This document shows positions 41,446-50,896 of a stretch of DNA of 64,000 nucleotides, piece after piece (position 1 is the first letter of the stretch; every line of letters starts with the position of its first letter). The stretch comes from Actinomadura cremea (GTDB taxonomy: Bacteria; Actinomycetota; Actinomycetes; Streptosporangiales; Streptosporangiaceae). The DNA lies in contig NZ_BMRF01000004.1 of the NCBI RefSeq assembly GCF_014648495.1, positions 1 to 64,000 on the forward strand, read 5' to 3'. The position numbers and the translations under genes are program-made. Under the pieces are notes generated by a model. That model worked only from the letters and a program-made list of their open reading frames with translations, was not told the origin of the DNA and searched no databases.

Positions 41446-41504
41446 CCCGTGGAGGCGACGCTGCGACCCGTGGAGGCGACGCCGTGACCGTGGAGGCGAC
41501 GCTG
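41443..41504 (+). repeat. Three tandem ~21-bp repeats carrying the livM ribosome site
   Basis: Units at 41443-41463, 41464-41484 and 41485-41504 each contain CGTGGAGGCGACGC. Each unit holds a GGAGG and ends where a GTG or CTG could start. Only the third is followed by the livM GTG at 41504. This is a microduplication of the livH-stop/livM-ribosome-site junction. Confidence 0.9.
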
Positions 41505-42490
41505 TGATCCTGTCCAAGCTCGCGGGACGGCCCGTGCTGCTCGCCGTCGGCCTGGTGGCGGCGCTCGCGCTGCCCTGGTTCGTCTACCCGCCGGTCGCGC
41601 TGGACATCGCCTGCTGGGCGCTGTTCGCCGTCGCCGTCGACCTGCTGCTCGGCTTCACCGGGCTGCTGTCGTTCGGGCACGCCGCCTTCTGGGGCGGCTC
41701 GGCGTACGCGACCGGCCTGATCGCCCTGCACTCCGGCCTGCCCTTCCCCGTGGCGATCCTGGGCGGCGCGGCGTTCGCCGCGCTGCTCGCGCTCCCCATC
41801 GGATTCCTGTCCGTCCGGCTGCGCGGCATCTACTTCGCGATGGTCACCCTGGCCTTCGCGCAGATGGTGTACTTCGTCGCCAACCAGTGGAGGGACGTCA
41901 CAGGCGGAGAGAACGGGCTGCAAGGCATCCCCAGGGAACTGTTCGGGCTCGACCTGTCCGACCCGTTCTACTTCTACTACGCCGGGCTCCCGTTCATCCT
42001 GGCCGGACTGTTCGCGGCCTGGCGCATCGTCCGTTCCCCCTTCGGATGCGTACTGATGTCCATCCGCGACAACCCGGCGCGGGCGCGCGCGCTCGGGTAC
42101 AGCGTCGACCGCTTCAAGCTGCTCGCGTTCGTCCTGTCCGCGGCCCTGTCCGGACTGGCCGGCGGCCTGTTCGCGATCGGGCACGGCTTCGCGTCCCTCC
42201 AGGGCGTGTACTGGTCGACCTCCGGCGAGGCGGTGATGATGGTCGTCCTCGGCGGCATCGGCACCCTGTGGGGCGGCGTGATCGGCGCCGCGCTGATCGT
42301 CGAGCTGAACGACTACCTGGCCACCGCCGGGTTCCAGGAGACCGGGATCATCACCGGCGGGATCTTCATCCTCGTCGTGCTGCTGTTCCGGCGCGGCGTG
42401 TGGGGCACGGCCCGCGACCTGATCGCGGCCCGCACCGCGCGCCGCCGTCCGGCGGAACCCGCGCGGGAGAAGGCCGAGACGCCCGCGTGA
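41504..42490 (+). CDS. livM: Liv-type ABC transporter permease
   Basis: This 328-residue permease with nine or ten helices starts at the GTG at 41504. LLGFTGLLSFGHAAFWGGSAYATG is the typical LivM entry (the FGHAAF loop matches LivH NFAHG). RDNPARARALGYSV is the cytoplasmic EAA-like coupling loop for the ATPases, and GGIGTLWGGVIGA is near the end. The arginine-rich C-terminal 20 residues lie in the cytoplasm. It completes the importer and is followed directly by a strong terminator. Confidence 0.92.
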   Translation: MILSKLAGRPVLLAVGLVAALALPWFVYPPVALDIACWALFAVAVDLLLGFTGLLSFGHAAFWGGSAYATGLIALHSGLPFPVAILGGAAFAALLALPIGFLSVRLRGIYFAMVTLAFAQMVYFVANQWRDVTGGENGLQGIPRELFGLDLSDPFYFYYAGLPFILAGLFAAWRIVRSPFGCVLMSIRDNPARARALGYSVDRFKLLAFVLSAALSGLAGGLFAIGHGFASLQGVYWSTSGEAVMMVVLGGIGTLWGGVIGAALIVELNDYLATAGFQETGIITGGIFILVVLLFRRGVWGTARDLIAARTARRRPAEPAREKAETPA

Positions 42491-42495
42491 CGCAT

Positions 42496-42535
42496 GCGGG
42501 CGGGCCGCCGTCCTCCGGGACGGCGGCCCGCCCGC
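42496..42535. terminator. Strong terminator between livM and the GAF/PucR gene
   Basis: A perfect 17-bp GC stem (42496-42512 with 42519-42535) with a 6-nt loop lies between two convergent stops. Confidence 0.85.
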
Positions 42536-42539
42536 GCCG

Positions 42540-44429
42540 TCACCGCAGCCGGTGCAGCCGCAGCGCGAGCTGCAGCTCCAGGGCGCGATCCGGGGACTGC
42601 CAGTCCTCGCCGAGCAGCCGCCCGATGCGGTCGAGCCGCTGGCTGACCGTGTTGACGTGGATGTGCAGCTCCTGCGCCGTCCGGGCGAGGCTGCCGCCCG
42701 ACCCGAAGTACGCCTCCAGCGTCCGGACGAGCGCCGTGCCGCGCCGCTCGTCGTAGTCGGCGACCGGCCCGAGCGACCCGGCGAGGAAGCCCGGGACGTC
42801 CCGGTCGTCGCCGATCAGCAGCCCGATGAACCCGAGCTCCGACGCGCCCGCCCCGTCGCCGCGGCGGCCCAGCGCCACCAGCGCGTCGGCGCAGCGCTGC
42901 GCCTCCCGGTGCGCCCCGGCGACCTCGCCCGGCCCCCGCACCGGGCCGGCCGCGCCGACCGTCGCGGGACCGCCCAGCGACGCCCCCAGCTCCTTGGCGA
43001 CCCGCCGCGCCGCGTCGCCCGGCCGGTCGCCCGGCAGCAGCAGCACGACCTCCTCGCCGCGGGACGCGGCCAGCCCGCGCTCCACCGCCGCGAACGACGC
43101 CGCCCAGAACTCCGCGCGCCGCCGGTGCTCCCGCGACTCGTACCGGGCCGACAGCACGACGTGCGGGGCGGAGAGGTCCACGTCGACGCGCCGGGCGCGG
43201 GCCGCCAGCGCCGCCGCGTCCGCCCGCCGCTCCGACAGCAGATCGTCGAGCAGCTCGCCGCGCACCCGTCCCTCCGCCTCGGTGACGCTCCGCTGGAACA
43301 GCAGCAGCAGCGCGGTGACGAGCGCGGCCCGCTCCAGGATCCGCTGGTCGGCGTCCGACACCTCGTCGGACGTGCGCAGCACGAGCGTCCCGAGCATCTC
43401 GTCACCGCTCGACACCGACGCGATCCACAGATCGCCCCGCCGGACCGTGCGTCCCTGCGCGCGCGCAGAATGCGCGGACGCCGACACACCGGCGAGTTCC
43501 TCATCGCTCAGGGACGCGGACGCGGCGTCCGTCGTCGCCAGCCGGGCGCCGTCCGGGTCCAGCACGTGCAGGGTGCCGCCCAGAAGCTCGGTGACGATCG
43601 CGGCGACGTCCTCCACACCGCCACCGCGCACCACGACCGCCGTCATCCGGTCGTGCGCGCGCGCCGCCACCTCTACGGCCGCGCTACGCGCCTTGACCTC
43701 CTCGTTGGCGGCGCTCAGCTCCTCCAGGGCGGTGCGGGTCTCCTCCAGAAGGCGCGCGTTGTCGATCGCGATCGCCGCGTGCGCGGCCAGCGACCCCAGC
43801 AGCGCGACCTCCTCCTGGTCGAACGGACGCTCGCTGCGGTTCGCCGCCGTCAGCACGCCGATCACCCGGCTGCCCAGCCTCATCGGCACGCCCAGGATCG
43901 CGACCAGCCCCTCCTCGGCCACCGCCTCGTCGATGAACCCGCGATGCTGGAACTGCGCGTCGACCAGGTAGTGGTCGCTGTTGTACGGCATCGCGGTCTG
44001 CGCGACCAGGCCGACCAGCCCGGTGCCCATCGGCAGCCGCAGCCGCCGGAACGCCGCCGACACCGACCCGTCCGTCACCCGCATGAACGTGTCGCCGTGC
44101 TCGTCGTCGTTCAGCGTCAGGTAGGCGATGTCGGCGTTCAGCAGCCGCCGCGCCCGCCGGGTGATCGCCTCCAGCACCGCGTCCAGGTCCCGCAGTCCGG
44201 CCAGATCGCCCGCCGTGTCGAACAGCGCCGCGAGCTCCGCCTCCCTGCGCGCGTGCCGCCGCATCACCGCCCGCACCCGCAGCGCCGCCAGCTTCGCCGC
44301 CTCCAGCTCCGCCAGGACGGCCGGTGGCGCGCCCTCCGCCCGCGCCTGCACCAGCGGCCCCTCGAACTCGACGGGGGACGCCTCGCGGGCGAGCAGTTCG
44401 AGGAAGACACCGCAGGACATACGGGACAT
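42540..44429 (-). CDS. GAF-domain PucR/CdaR-type transcriptional regulator
   Basis: This is a 629-residue regulator. A GAF domain spans about 85-240 (LDAVLEAITRRARRLLNADIAYL, then VGLVAQTA and GVLTAANRSERPFDQEEV). A coiled segment follows (ALEELSAANEEVKAR). The C-terminal PucR helix-turn-helix is at about 565-625 (LARTAQELHIHVNTVSQRLDRIGRLLG). The gene follows the hydroxybutyrate dehydrogenase stop by 2 bp, so they are one transcript. Regulators of this type adjoin BDH genes in other actinomycetes. It probably binds the ATGTG-N-CACAT sites at both divergent promoters of this block. Ligand unknown. Confidence 0.82.
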   Translation of the reverse strand: MSRMSCGVFLELLAREASPVEFEGPLVQARAEGAPPAVLAELEAAKLAALRVRAVMRRHARREAELAALFDTAGDLAGLRDLDAVLEAITRRARRLLNADIAYLTLNDDEHGDTFMRVTDGSVSAAFRRLRLPMGTGLVGLVAQTAMPYNSDHYLVDAQFQHRGFIDEAVAEEGLVAILGVPMRLGSRVIGVLTAANRSERPFDQEEVALLGSLAAHAAIAIDNARLLEETRTALEELSAANEEVKARSAAVEVAARAHDRMTAVVVRGGGVEDVAAIVTELLGGTLHVLDPDGARLATTDAASASLSDEELAGVSASAHSARAQGRTVRRGDLWIASVSSGDEMLGTLVLRTSDEVSDADQRILERAALVTALLLLFQRSVTEAEGRVRGELLDDLLSERRADAAALAARARRVDVDLSAPHVVLSARYESREHRRRAEFWAASFAAVERGLAASRGEEVVLLLPGDRPGDAARRVAKELGASLGGPATVGAAGPVRGPGEVAGAHREAQRCADALVALGRRGDGAGASELGFIGLLIGDDRDVPGFLAGSLGPVADYDERRGTALVRTLEAYFGSGGSLARTAQELHIHVNTVSQRLDRIGRLLGEDWQSPDRALELQLALRLHRLR

Positions 44430-44431
44430 TG

Positions 44432-45187
44432 TCAATGGGCCGTCCAGCCGCCGTCGAGGGTCAGCGACGCGCCCGTGACCATCCTCGCCGCCGGGGAGCA
44501 CAGATAGGCGACCATCTCCGCCACCTCGTCCGGCTCGACGAGCCGCTTCACCGCCGCCTTCTGCAGCATGACCCGCTCAACGACCTCGTCCTCCGACATG
44601 CCGTGCGCGCGCGCCTGATCGGCGATCTGCCCCGCCACCAGCGGGGTCCGCACGTAAGAGGGATTGACGCAGTTGGACGTCACGCCGTGCTCCGCGCCCT
44701 CCAGCGCGATCACCTTCGACAGCCCCTCCAGGCCGTGCTTGGCCGTCACGTACGCGGCCTTGTACGGCGACGCGCGCAGCCCGTGCACCGACGACACGTT
44801 CACGATCCGGCCCCACCCGCGCTCGTACATCCCCGGCAGCGCGTCCCGCACCAGCCGGAACGGCGCCTCCACCATCAGCCGCAGGATCCGGGAGAACATC
44901 TCGGGCGGGAATTCGTGGAGCGGCGCCACATGCTGCACCCCCGCGTTGTTGACCAGGACGTCGAACCCCACCGCCACCCCGGCCACATCCGGCCCCGCGA
45001 GGTCCACCGCCAGGGCGGTCCCGCCGAACTCTCCCGCGGCCCGCTCCGCCGCCGTCCCGTCCAGGTCCGCCACGGTCACCCGCGCCCCCGCCGCCGCCAG
45101 CCGCCGGGCGCACGCGAGCCCGATCCCGCTCGCACCGCCGGTGACCAGGGCCCGCCGCCCCGTCAGGTCCGGTGTCACGCTCGTCAT
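44432..45187 (-). CDS. 3-hydroxybutyrate dehydrogenase (SDR)
   Basis: This is a 251-residue short-chain dehydrogenase. The NAD loop is TGGASGIG, the catalytic Ser in NVSSVHG and the Tyr-Lys in AAYVTAKHG. NPSYVRTPLVAGQIADQA is the helix region characteristic of D-3-hydroxybutyrate dehydrogenases. It oxidises 3-hydroxybutyrate to acetoacetate with NAD in the cytoplasm. It starts a two-gene unit with the GAF/PucR regulator and is divergent from the epoxide-hydrolase-like gene with a dyad between. It fits with the secreted hydrolase and importer as the entry enzyme for hydroxybutyrate-type carbon. Confidence 0.87.
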   Translation of the reverse strand: MTSVTPDLTGRRALVTGGASGIGLACARRLAAAGARVTVADLDGTAAERAAGEFGGTALAVDLAGPDVAGVAVGFDVLVNNAGVQHVAPLHEFPPEMFSRILRLMVEAPFRLVRDALPGMYERGWGRIVNVSSVHGLRASPYKAAYVTAKHGLEGLSKVIALEGAEHGVTSNCVNPSYVRTPLVAGQIADQARAHGMSEDEVVERVMLQKAAVKRLVEPDEVAEMVAYLCSPAARMVTGASLTLDGGWTAH

Positions 45188-45221
45188 GCGGAGAACCTAC
45201 GCAGGCGGCCGCGCGCGACCC

Positions 45222-45238
45222 ATGTGGTCCGGGCACAT
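45222..45238. promoter_or_regulatory. ATGTG-N7-CACAT dyad before the hydroxybutyrate dehydrogenase gene
   Basis: A perfect 5-bp dyad lies 35 bp upstream of the SDR start and 51 bp upstream of the divergent alpha/beta hydrolase. The minus-strand flank reads GGGATTATGTG, one base different from the site before the Liv operon. Confidence 0.5.
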
Positions 45239-45288
45239 AATCCCCGCCCGGGTGGTGTGGCTCGTGTCGCGCTGTCTACGTTGGTGCG

Positions 45289-46233
45289 ATGACCGAGATC
45301 GCGCACCGTTTCGTCGAGGGGAACGGCGGCCTGCGGATGCACGTCGCCGAGGCCGGCGAGGGCCCGCTCGTCCTGCTCCTGCACGGCTTCCCCGAGTGCT
45401 GGTACTCGTGGCGGCACCAGCTCACCGCCCTCGCCGACGCGGGCTACCACGCCGTCGCCCCCGACCAGCGCGGCTACGCCCGGACGGGCGGTCCCGCCGA
45501 CCCCGCGCAGTACACGATCCTGCACACGGCAGGCGACGCCGTCGGCCTCATCGACGCGCTCGGCGCCGACCGCGCGGTGGTCGTCGGCCACGACTGGGGC
45601 GCGCCCGTCGCGTGGGCCGTCGCCCAGATGCGTCCCGACAGGGTGCGCGGCGTCGTCGGCATCTCCGTGCCGCACCGCCCCCGCGGCTCCCGCCCGCCCG
45701 TCGCGACCATGCGCCGCCACTTCGGCGAGGGCTTCTACATGGTGCGCTTCCAGGAACCGGACGCCCCGGAGGCCGAACTCGGCCGCGACCCCGCGTCCAC
45801 GTTCCGCCGGCTGCTGGCCGCGATCTCCGGCGACGGCTCCGGGAGCGCCCTGATCGCCCCCGAGGGCGGCGGCGTCCTCGACGCGGCCCCCGAACCCGAC
45901 GAACTCCCCGGCTGGCTCACCGAACACGACATCGCCACCTACGTCGCCGAGTACGCCGATAGCGGCTTCACCGGGCCCGTCAACTGGTACCGCAACCTCG
46001 ACCGCAACTGGGACCTCACCGCCGCCTGGCACCGCGCCCCGATCACCCCGCCCGCCCTGTTCATCGCGGGCGACCGCGACCCGGTCGCCGCCCCCGACGC
46101 CGTCGCCCGCCTCCGCGACTTCGTCCCCGACCTGCGCGGCACCGTCACCCTGGCCGGGTGCGGCCACTGGACGCAGCAGGAGCGCCCCGCCGAGGTGAAC
46201 GACGCCCTCCTGTCCTTCCTCCGCACTCTCTGA
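45289..46233 (+). CDS. Epoxide hydrolase-like alpha/beta hydrolase
   Basis: This is a 314-residue cytoplasmic enzyme. HGFPECWYSW is the oxyanion motif and GHDWGAPVAW carries the nucleophilic aspartate of soluble epoxide hydrolases/haloalkane dehalogenase-like enzymes. DQRGYARTGGP is the usual first-lid loop and GCGHWTQQE carries the catalytic histidine near the C-terminus. It hydrolyses epoxides or related esters by family. It is divergent from hydroxybutyrate dehydrogenase, so both promoters may answer to the shared dyad. Native substrate unknown. Confidence 0.88.
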   Translation: MTEIAHRFVEGNGGLRMHVAEAGEGPLVLLLHGFPECWYSWRHQLTALADAGYHAVAPDQRGYARTGGPADPAQYTILHTAGDAVGLIDALGADRAVVVGHDWGAPVAWAVAQMRPDRVRGVVGISVPHRPRGSRPPVATMRRHFGEGFYMVRFQEPDAPEAELGRDPASTFRRLLAAISGDGSGSALIAPEGGGVLDAAPEPDELPGWLTEHDIATYVAEYADSGFTGPVNWYRNLDRNWDLTAAWHRAPITPPALFIAGDRDPVAAPDAVARLRDFVPDLRGTVTLAGCGHWTQQERPAEVNDALLSFLRTL

Positions 46234-46338
46234 CCCGCCCCGGGCGGCCGGTGCCGGTCGAGGGAGGGGGGACGGGCCGGTCCGTCGCCGCGCGCCGCTC
46301 CCGGGGGATTGTCGGAGGCGGGACGTACGGTCGCGGGC

Positions 46339-47049
46339 GTGAACCGGACCGATCGCCTGTACGCCCTCGTCGAGGAACTCCGGGCCCGCGCGCCCCGCCG
46401 CGTCAGCGCGCGCGAACTGGCCGCGCGCTACGAGGTCAGCTCCCGGACGATCGAACGCGACATCGGCGCGCTCCAGCAGGCGGGCGTCCCGATCTACGCC
46501 GACGTCGGCCGCAGCGGCGGTTACACGCTCGACCCCGAGCGCACGCTGCCGCCGCTCAACTTCACGCCCGCCGAGGCCGTCGCCGTCGCGATCACCCTCG
46601 CCCGCGCCGGCGGCTCCCCGTACTCGCGGTCCGCCCGCACCGCGCTGCACAAGATCGTCACCGCGATGTCGGCGGCCGACAGCGCGTCCGCCCGCGACCT
46701 CGCCGACCGCGTCCGCTTCCTGACGCCGCACGACGCCGCCGCGCCGCCGTCCGTCCCGTCCGTGCTGGAGGAGGCCGTCTCGGCGCGCCGCGTCCTGCGG
46801 CTCGGCTACGTGAACGGGACGGGCGAGGAGAGCGAGCGCGACGTCGAGCCGGTCGCGTTCACCTGCGCCTCCCTGCGCTGGTACCTCATCGGCTGGTGCC
46901 GGCTGCGCGGCGACACCCGCATCTTCCGCATCGACCGGATCCGGCGCGCCGCCCTCCTCGACGAGACGGCGCCCGAACGCCGCTACGAGGAGGTCATGGT
47001 CAAGGACGCGCCGCTCAGCCACCTCACGCGGCGGCTCGAATTCGTTTGA
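46339..47049 (+). CDS. YafY-type HTH/WYL-domain regulator
   Basis: This is a 236-residue regulator. The N-terminal winged helix is at about 1-55 (RVSARELAARYEVSSRTIERDI). The WYL region begins about 145 (RVLRLGYVNGTGEESERDVEP) with the LRWYLIGWCRLRGDTRIFRIDRI signature, which senses a small ligand or nucleic acid. The GTG at 46339 is used because the HTH begins right after; an in-frame ATG-type start at 46309 is possible. It is 71 bp upstream of the VOC gene on the same strand, a common pairing in which the regulator controls its neighbour. Confidence 0.85.
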   Translation: MNRTDRLYALVEELRARAPRRVSARELAARYEVSSRTIERDIGALQQAGVPIYADVGRSGGYTLDPERTLPPLNFTPAEAVAVAITLARAGGSPYSRSARTALHKIVTAMSAADSASARDLADRVRFLTPHDAAAPPSVPSVLEEAVSARRVLRLGYVNGTGEESERDVEPVAFTCASLRWYLIGWCRLRGDTRIFRIDRIRRAALLDETAPERRYEEVMVKDAPLSHLTRRLEFV

Positions 47050-47120
47050 GAAACACCGACAGGGGGATGTCGCCGGTCCGTCCGAAACTGGGTCCCGCCT
47101 ACGAGGGAAAGAGGAGACCC

Positions 47121-47501
47121 ATGACGATTCCGGCTTTCAACACCGTCGCCTGGTTCCAGATCGGCACCGGGGCGCCGGAGGAGGCCCGCCGGTTCCACGG
47201 CGACTTGTTCGGCTGGCGCTTCGACGCCGACGCGTCCTCCGCCGTCCCCGGGACCGACGGCTACGACCTGGTCCGCTACGCCGGAGCCGACGCGCCGAGC
47301 GGCGGCCTCGCGCACCAGCCGGACGCGCACGCGATGTTCCTCGTCCTGGTCGAGGACGTCGACGCGGCGTGCGCCCGGACGGAGCAGTGCGGGGGCAAAG
47401 TCGCGGCGTCCACCATGGTGACCGCCAAGGGCCTCCGGTTCGCCTACCTGGAAGACCCCGCCGGCAACCGCTTCGGCGTCTTCACGCCTCCGACGCCGTG
47501 A
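47121..47501 (+). CDS. VOC-family (glyoxalase-like) protein
   Basis: This is a 126-residue one-domain protein of the vicinal oxygen chelate superfamily. VAWFQIGTGAPEEARRFHGDLFGWRF, then HAMFLVLVEDVDAACAR and AYLEDPAGNRFGVFTP give the repeated beta-alpha-beta units, with the glutamate of YLEDPAGN as the usual metal ligand. The ATG has gagga upstream. Such proteins serve as glyoxalases, antibiotic-binding proteins or dioxygenases, and the reaction is not predictable. It follows the WYL regulator. Confidence 0.85.
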   Translation: MTIPAFNTVAWFQIGTGAPEEARRFHGDLFGWRFDADASSAVPGTDGYDLVRYAGADAPSGGLAHQPDAHAMFLVLVEDVDAACARTEQCGGKVAASTMVTAKGLRFAYLEDPAGNRFGVFTPPTP

Positions 47502-47509
47502 GGAACGGA

Positions 47510-47558
47510 CGGGCGGTACGGGGACGCGGCCCGCACCTCCGCGCTCCCCTACCGCCCG
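47510..47558. terminator. Hairpin between the VOC gene and aceE
   Basis: CGGGCGGTA (47510-47518) pairs with TACCGCCCG (47550-47558), and the stem continues with one bulge. It lies between convergent stops, so it is a likely shared terminator. Confidence 0.55.
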
Positions 47559-47567
47559 CCCGATCCG

Positions 47568-50357
47568 CTAGCTCTCGCCGCCGGTGTTGCTCTCGGCGCT
47601 GCCGACGCCGCCCGCGAAGACGTCGCTGACCGGCGCGTTCAGCCGGTAGCGCTCGATCGCCCGCGGGAGCGCCTCCGGCTTCACCTCGCCCTGCCGGACG
47701 AGCCGGGTGAGGACGGCCAGGACGATCGACGGCGAGTCCACCTGGAAGAACCGGCGGGCGGCGGCCCGGGTGTCGGAGAAGCCGAAGCCGTCCGTGCCGA
47801 GCGAGGTGAAGTCGCCGTTCACCCACGGGGCGATCTGGTCGGGGACGGCGCGGGCGAAGTCCGACACCGCGACGATCGGCCCGGCGACGTTGTCGAGGGT
47901 GCGGGTGACGTACGGGACGCGCTGCTCGCCTTCGGGGGCGAGCAGGTTGTGCTCGTCGCACGCGCGGGCCTCGCGGGCCAGCTCGTTCCACGAGGTCGCC
48001 GACCAGACGTCCGCGGCGACGCCCCAGTCCTCGGCGAGGAGGCGCTGCGCCTCCAGGGCCCACCGGCCGCCGACGCCGGACGCGAGGATCTGCGCGCGCG
48101 GCGCCTGCCCGTTGCCCGAGGTCACCTCCGGTGCGGCCTTGTAGCGGTACAGGCCCTTCAGCAGTCCGTCGACGTCCACCTCGTCGGGTTCGGCGGGCTG
48201 CTGGTAGGGCTCGTTGTAGACGGTGAGGTAGTAGAAGACGTCCTCGCCGTTCGGGTGCTCCTCGGACGTCCCGTACATGCGGCGCAGCGCGTCCTGCGTG
48301 ATGTACGCCAGCTCGAACGACCAGGTGGGGTCGTAGTGGACGCACGCGGGGTTCGTCGCCGCGAGGAGCGGCGAGTGGCCGTCGGCGTGCTGCAGGCCCT
48401 CGCCGGTGAGGGTGGTGCGGCCCGCGGTGGCGCCGAGGAGGAACCCGCGGCCCATCTGGTCGCCGAGCGCCCACATCTGGTCGCCGGTCCGCTGGAAGCC
48501 GAACATCGAGTAGAAGATGTAGACCGGGATCATGTGCTCGCCGTGCGTCGCGTAGGACGTGCCCGCGGCGATCGTCGACGCCATCGAGCCGGCCTCGCTG
48601 ATGCCCTCGTGCAGCATCTGACCGCTCTCGGACTCCTTGTACGACAGCAGCAGCTTGCGGTCCACCGCGTCGTAGGTCTGCCCGTGCGGCGAGTAGATCT
48701 TCGACGTGGGGAACAGCGAGTCCATGCCGAACGTGCGGTACTCGTCCGGAGCGATCGGGACGAACCGGGCGCCGATGTTCTCGTCCTTGATGAGGTCCTT
48801 GAGCAGCCGGACGAACGCCATCGTCGTCGCCACGTTCTGCTTGCCGGACCCCTTCTTCAGCTCCGCGTAGACCGGGTCGCCGGGGAGCTTCAGCGGCTTG
48901 GCCCGCACGACGCGCTTCGGCAGGACCCCGCCGAGGGCGGCGCGGCGCTCGCGCATGTACTGGATCTCGTCGGAGTCCTCGCCCGGGTGGTAGTAGGGCG
49001 GCAGCGGCTGCTCGAGCGCGGAGTCCGGGATGTCCAGGTACAGGCGGTCGCGGAACTCCTTCAGCTCGGCCTTGGTGAGCTTCTTCATCTGGTGCGTGGC
49101 GTTGCGCGCCTCGAAGTCGGAGCCGAGCGTCCAGCCCTTGATCGTGTGCGCCAGGATGACCGTCGGCTGCCCGACGTGCTCGCGGGCCGACTTGAACGCC
49201 GCGTACACCTTCCGGTAGTCGTGCCCGCCGCGCGACAGCTTGCGCAGGTCGTCGTCCGTGATGTCCTGGACGATCTTGCGCAGCCGGGGGTCGTCACCGA
49301 AGAACTTGTCGCGGATGTACGAGCCGGACTCGACGCTGAACGTCTGGAACTGGCCGTCGGGCGTCGTGTTCATCTTGTTGACGAGCGCGCCGTCGACGTC
49401 CTGCGCGAGCAGCGGGTCCCAGTCGCGGCCCCAGATGACCTTGATGACGTTCCAGCCGGCGCCGCGGAAGTACGACTCCAGCTCCTGGATGATCTTGCCG
49501 TTGCCGCGCACCGGGCCGTCGAGCTGCTGCAGGTTGCAGTTGACGACGAAGGTGAGGTTGTCCAGCTCCTCCCGGGCGGCGAGGCCGATCGCGCCGAGCG
49601 ACTCGGGCTCGCCCATCTCGCCGTCGCCGAGGAACGCCCACACGTGCGAGCGCGACGTGTCCTTGATCCTGCGGTTGTACAGGTAGCGGTTGAACCGGGC
49701 CTGGTACACCGCGTCGATCGCGGTGAGGCCCATGGACACCGTGGGGAACTCCCAGAAGTCCGGCATGAGCCGCGGGTGCGGGTACGACGACAGCCCGCCG
49801 CCGGGGTGCGACTGCTCCTGCCGGAAGCCGTCCAGCTTCTCCTCCGGCAGCCGTCCCTCGAGGTAGGCGCGGGCGTAGATGCCGGGGGAGGCGTGGCCCT
49901 GGATGAACACCTGGTCGCCGGACTCGCCGTGGTCCTTGCCGCGGAAGAAGTGGTTGAACCCCACCTCGTACAGCGACGCGGCCGACGCGTACGTGGCGAT
50001 GTGCCCGCCGACGCCGATCTCGGGACGGTTCGCCCGCGACACCATGATCGCGGCGTTCCACCGGATGTAGGCGCGGATGCGGCGCTCGACGTGCTCGTCG
50101 CCGGGGAACCACGGCTCCAGCTCCGGCGGGATCGTGTTGATGAAGTCGGTGCTGCGCAGGCCGGGCACGCCGACCTGCAGCTCGCGCGCCCGTTCCAGGA
50201 GCCGCAGCATCACGTACCGGGCCCGGCCACGGCCCTCGGTCTTGATGACCGTGTCCAGCGATTCCAGCCACTCCCGGGTCTCGTCCGGGTTGATGTCGGG
50301 CAGCTGGCTCGGCAGGCCGTCGCTGATGATCGAGTAGCGTTGACGTCCGGAAGCCAC
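47568..50357 (-). CDS. aceE: Pyruvate dehydrogenase E1, homodimeric
   Basis: This 929-residue enzyme oxidatively decarboxylates pyruvate with thiamine diphosphate and acetylates the lipoyl E2. The TPP motif starts [12 protein letters not shown] (about 240) and ends with the [12 protein letters not shown] segment. RDWDPLLA and [19 protein letters not shown] are typical of the single-chain AceE family. The GTG at 50357 has GAGGGG upstream and gives the family's normal N-terminus ([26 protein letters not shown]). No E2 or E3 gene is adjacent, which is normal in actinomycetes. An 18-bp tandem repeat lies in its leader. Confidence 0.95.
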   Translation of the reverse strand: MASGRQRYSIISDGLPSQLPDINPDETREWLESLDTVIKTEGRGRARYVMLRLLERARELQVGVPGLRSTDFINTIPPELEPWFPGDEHVERRIRAYIRWNAAIMVSRANRPEIGVGGHIATYASAASLYEVGFNHFFRGKDHGESGDQVFIQGHASPGIYARAYLEGRLPEEKLDGFRQEQSHPGGGLSSYPHPRLMPDFWEFPTVSMGLTAIDAVYQARFNRYLYNRRIKDTSRSHVWAFLGDGEMGEPESLGAIGLAAREELDNLTFVVNCNLQQLDGPVRGNGKIIQELESYFRGAGWNVIKVIWGRDWDPLLAQDVDGALVNKMNTTPDGQFQTFSVESGSYIRDKFFGDDPRLRKIVQDITDDDLRKLSRGGHDYRKVYAAFKSAREHVGQPTVILAHTIKGWTLGSDFEARNATHQMKKLTKAELKEFRDRLYLDIPDSALEQPLPPYYHPGEDSDEIQYMRERRAALGGVLPKRVVRAKPLKLPGDPVYAELKKGSGKQNVATTMAFVRLLKDLIKDENIGARFVPIAPDEYRTFGMDSLFPTSKIYSPHGQTYDAVDRKLLLSYKESESGQMLHEGISEAGSMASTIAAGTSYATHGEHMIPVYIFYSMFGFQRTGDQMWALGDQMGRGFLLGATAGRTTLTGEGLQHADGHSPLLAATNPACVHYDPTWSFELAYITQDALRRMYGTSEEHPNGEDVFYYLTVYNEPYQQPAEPDEVDVDGLLKGLYRYKAAPEVTSGNGQAPRAQILASGVGGRWALEAQRLLAEDWGVAADVWSATSWNELAREARACDEHNLLAPEGEQRVPYVTRTLDNVAGPIVAVSDFARAVPDQIAPWVNGDFTSLGTDGFGFSDTRAAARRFFQVDSPSIVLAVLTRLVRQGEVKPEALPRAIERYRLNAPVSDVFAGGVGSAESNTGGES

Positions 50358-50369
50358 GGGGTCCCCTCT

Positions 50370-50405
50370 GTGCTTACCGTCGATTCTGTGCTTGCCGTCG
50401 ATGCT
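50370..50405. repeat. Two tandem 18-bp repeats in the aceE leader
   Basis: Units at 50370-50387 and 50388-50405 (GTGCTT[A/G]CCGTCGAT[T/G]CT) differ at two positions and lie 12 bp before the aceE start. They could be a regulator site or an mRNA element. Translation through them in the aceE frame is open, so they may instead be a remnant of a longer N-terminus. Confidence 0.75.
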
Positions 50406-50635
50406 GGTGAGACCCGGCAGGAGGCCGCCGGTCCCCGCACGACTGATTCGTCGCCTGCATTCGCGTCCATCGTCGCCGTTCACGACGGTTAACGCATCTC
50501 TACCGTCCGGTAACCATCCTCCCCGCTCAGCGGGGTCGCGGACCGATCGACGACCCGTTTTTTTGCGCGTCCCAGTGAGATTGCCCGCCCGCGCGGGGAA
50601 CGAACGTAGGAGGCCGGCAACGCTTGGGGGAAGAG

Positions 50636-50842
50636 ATGAACGGACGCATCGGAGACCGGCTGCACGTCCACGGCAAGATCGTGGGGCAGCCCGACCGGAC
50701 GGGCGAGATCATCGACGTCCGAGGCGAGGACGGCGGCCCGCCGTTCCTCGTGCGCTTCGAGGACGGGCACGAGACCCTGGTCTACCCGGGGCCCGATGCC
50801 GTGATCGAGTCCCGAGAGCACCTGCACACGACGTCCCGCTGA
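50636..50842 (+). CDS. DUF1918-family small protein
   Basis: This is a 68-residue protein. [30 protein letters not shown], then [22 protein letters not shown] is the DUF1918 domain, a small SH3-like beta barrel. The ATG has gggggaag upstream. DUF1918 proteins are common and uncharacterised in actinomycetes. It is divergent from aceE with about 280 bp between the starts. Confidence 0.85.
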   Translation: MNGRIGDRLHVHGKIVGQPDRTGEIIDVRGEDGGPPFLVRFEDGHETLVYPGPDAVIESREHLHTTSR

Positions 50843-50896
50843 GGGGAACACCGGGGCCGGATGGGTCCCGGGCCGTCGATGGGGTACACCCGGATC

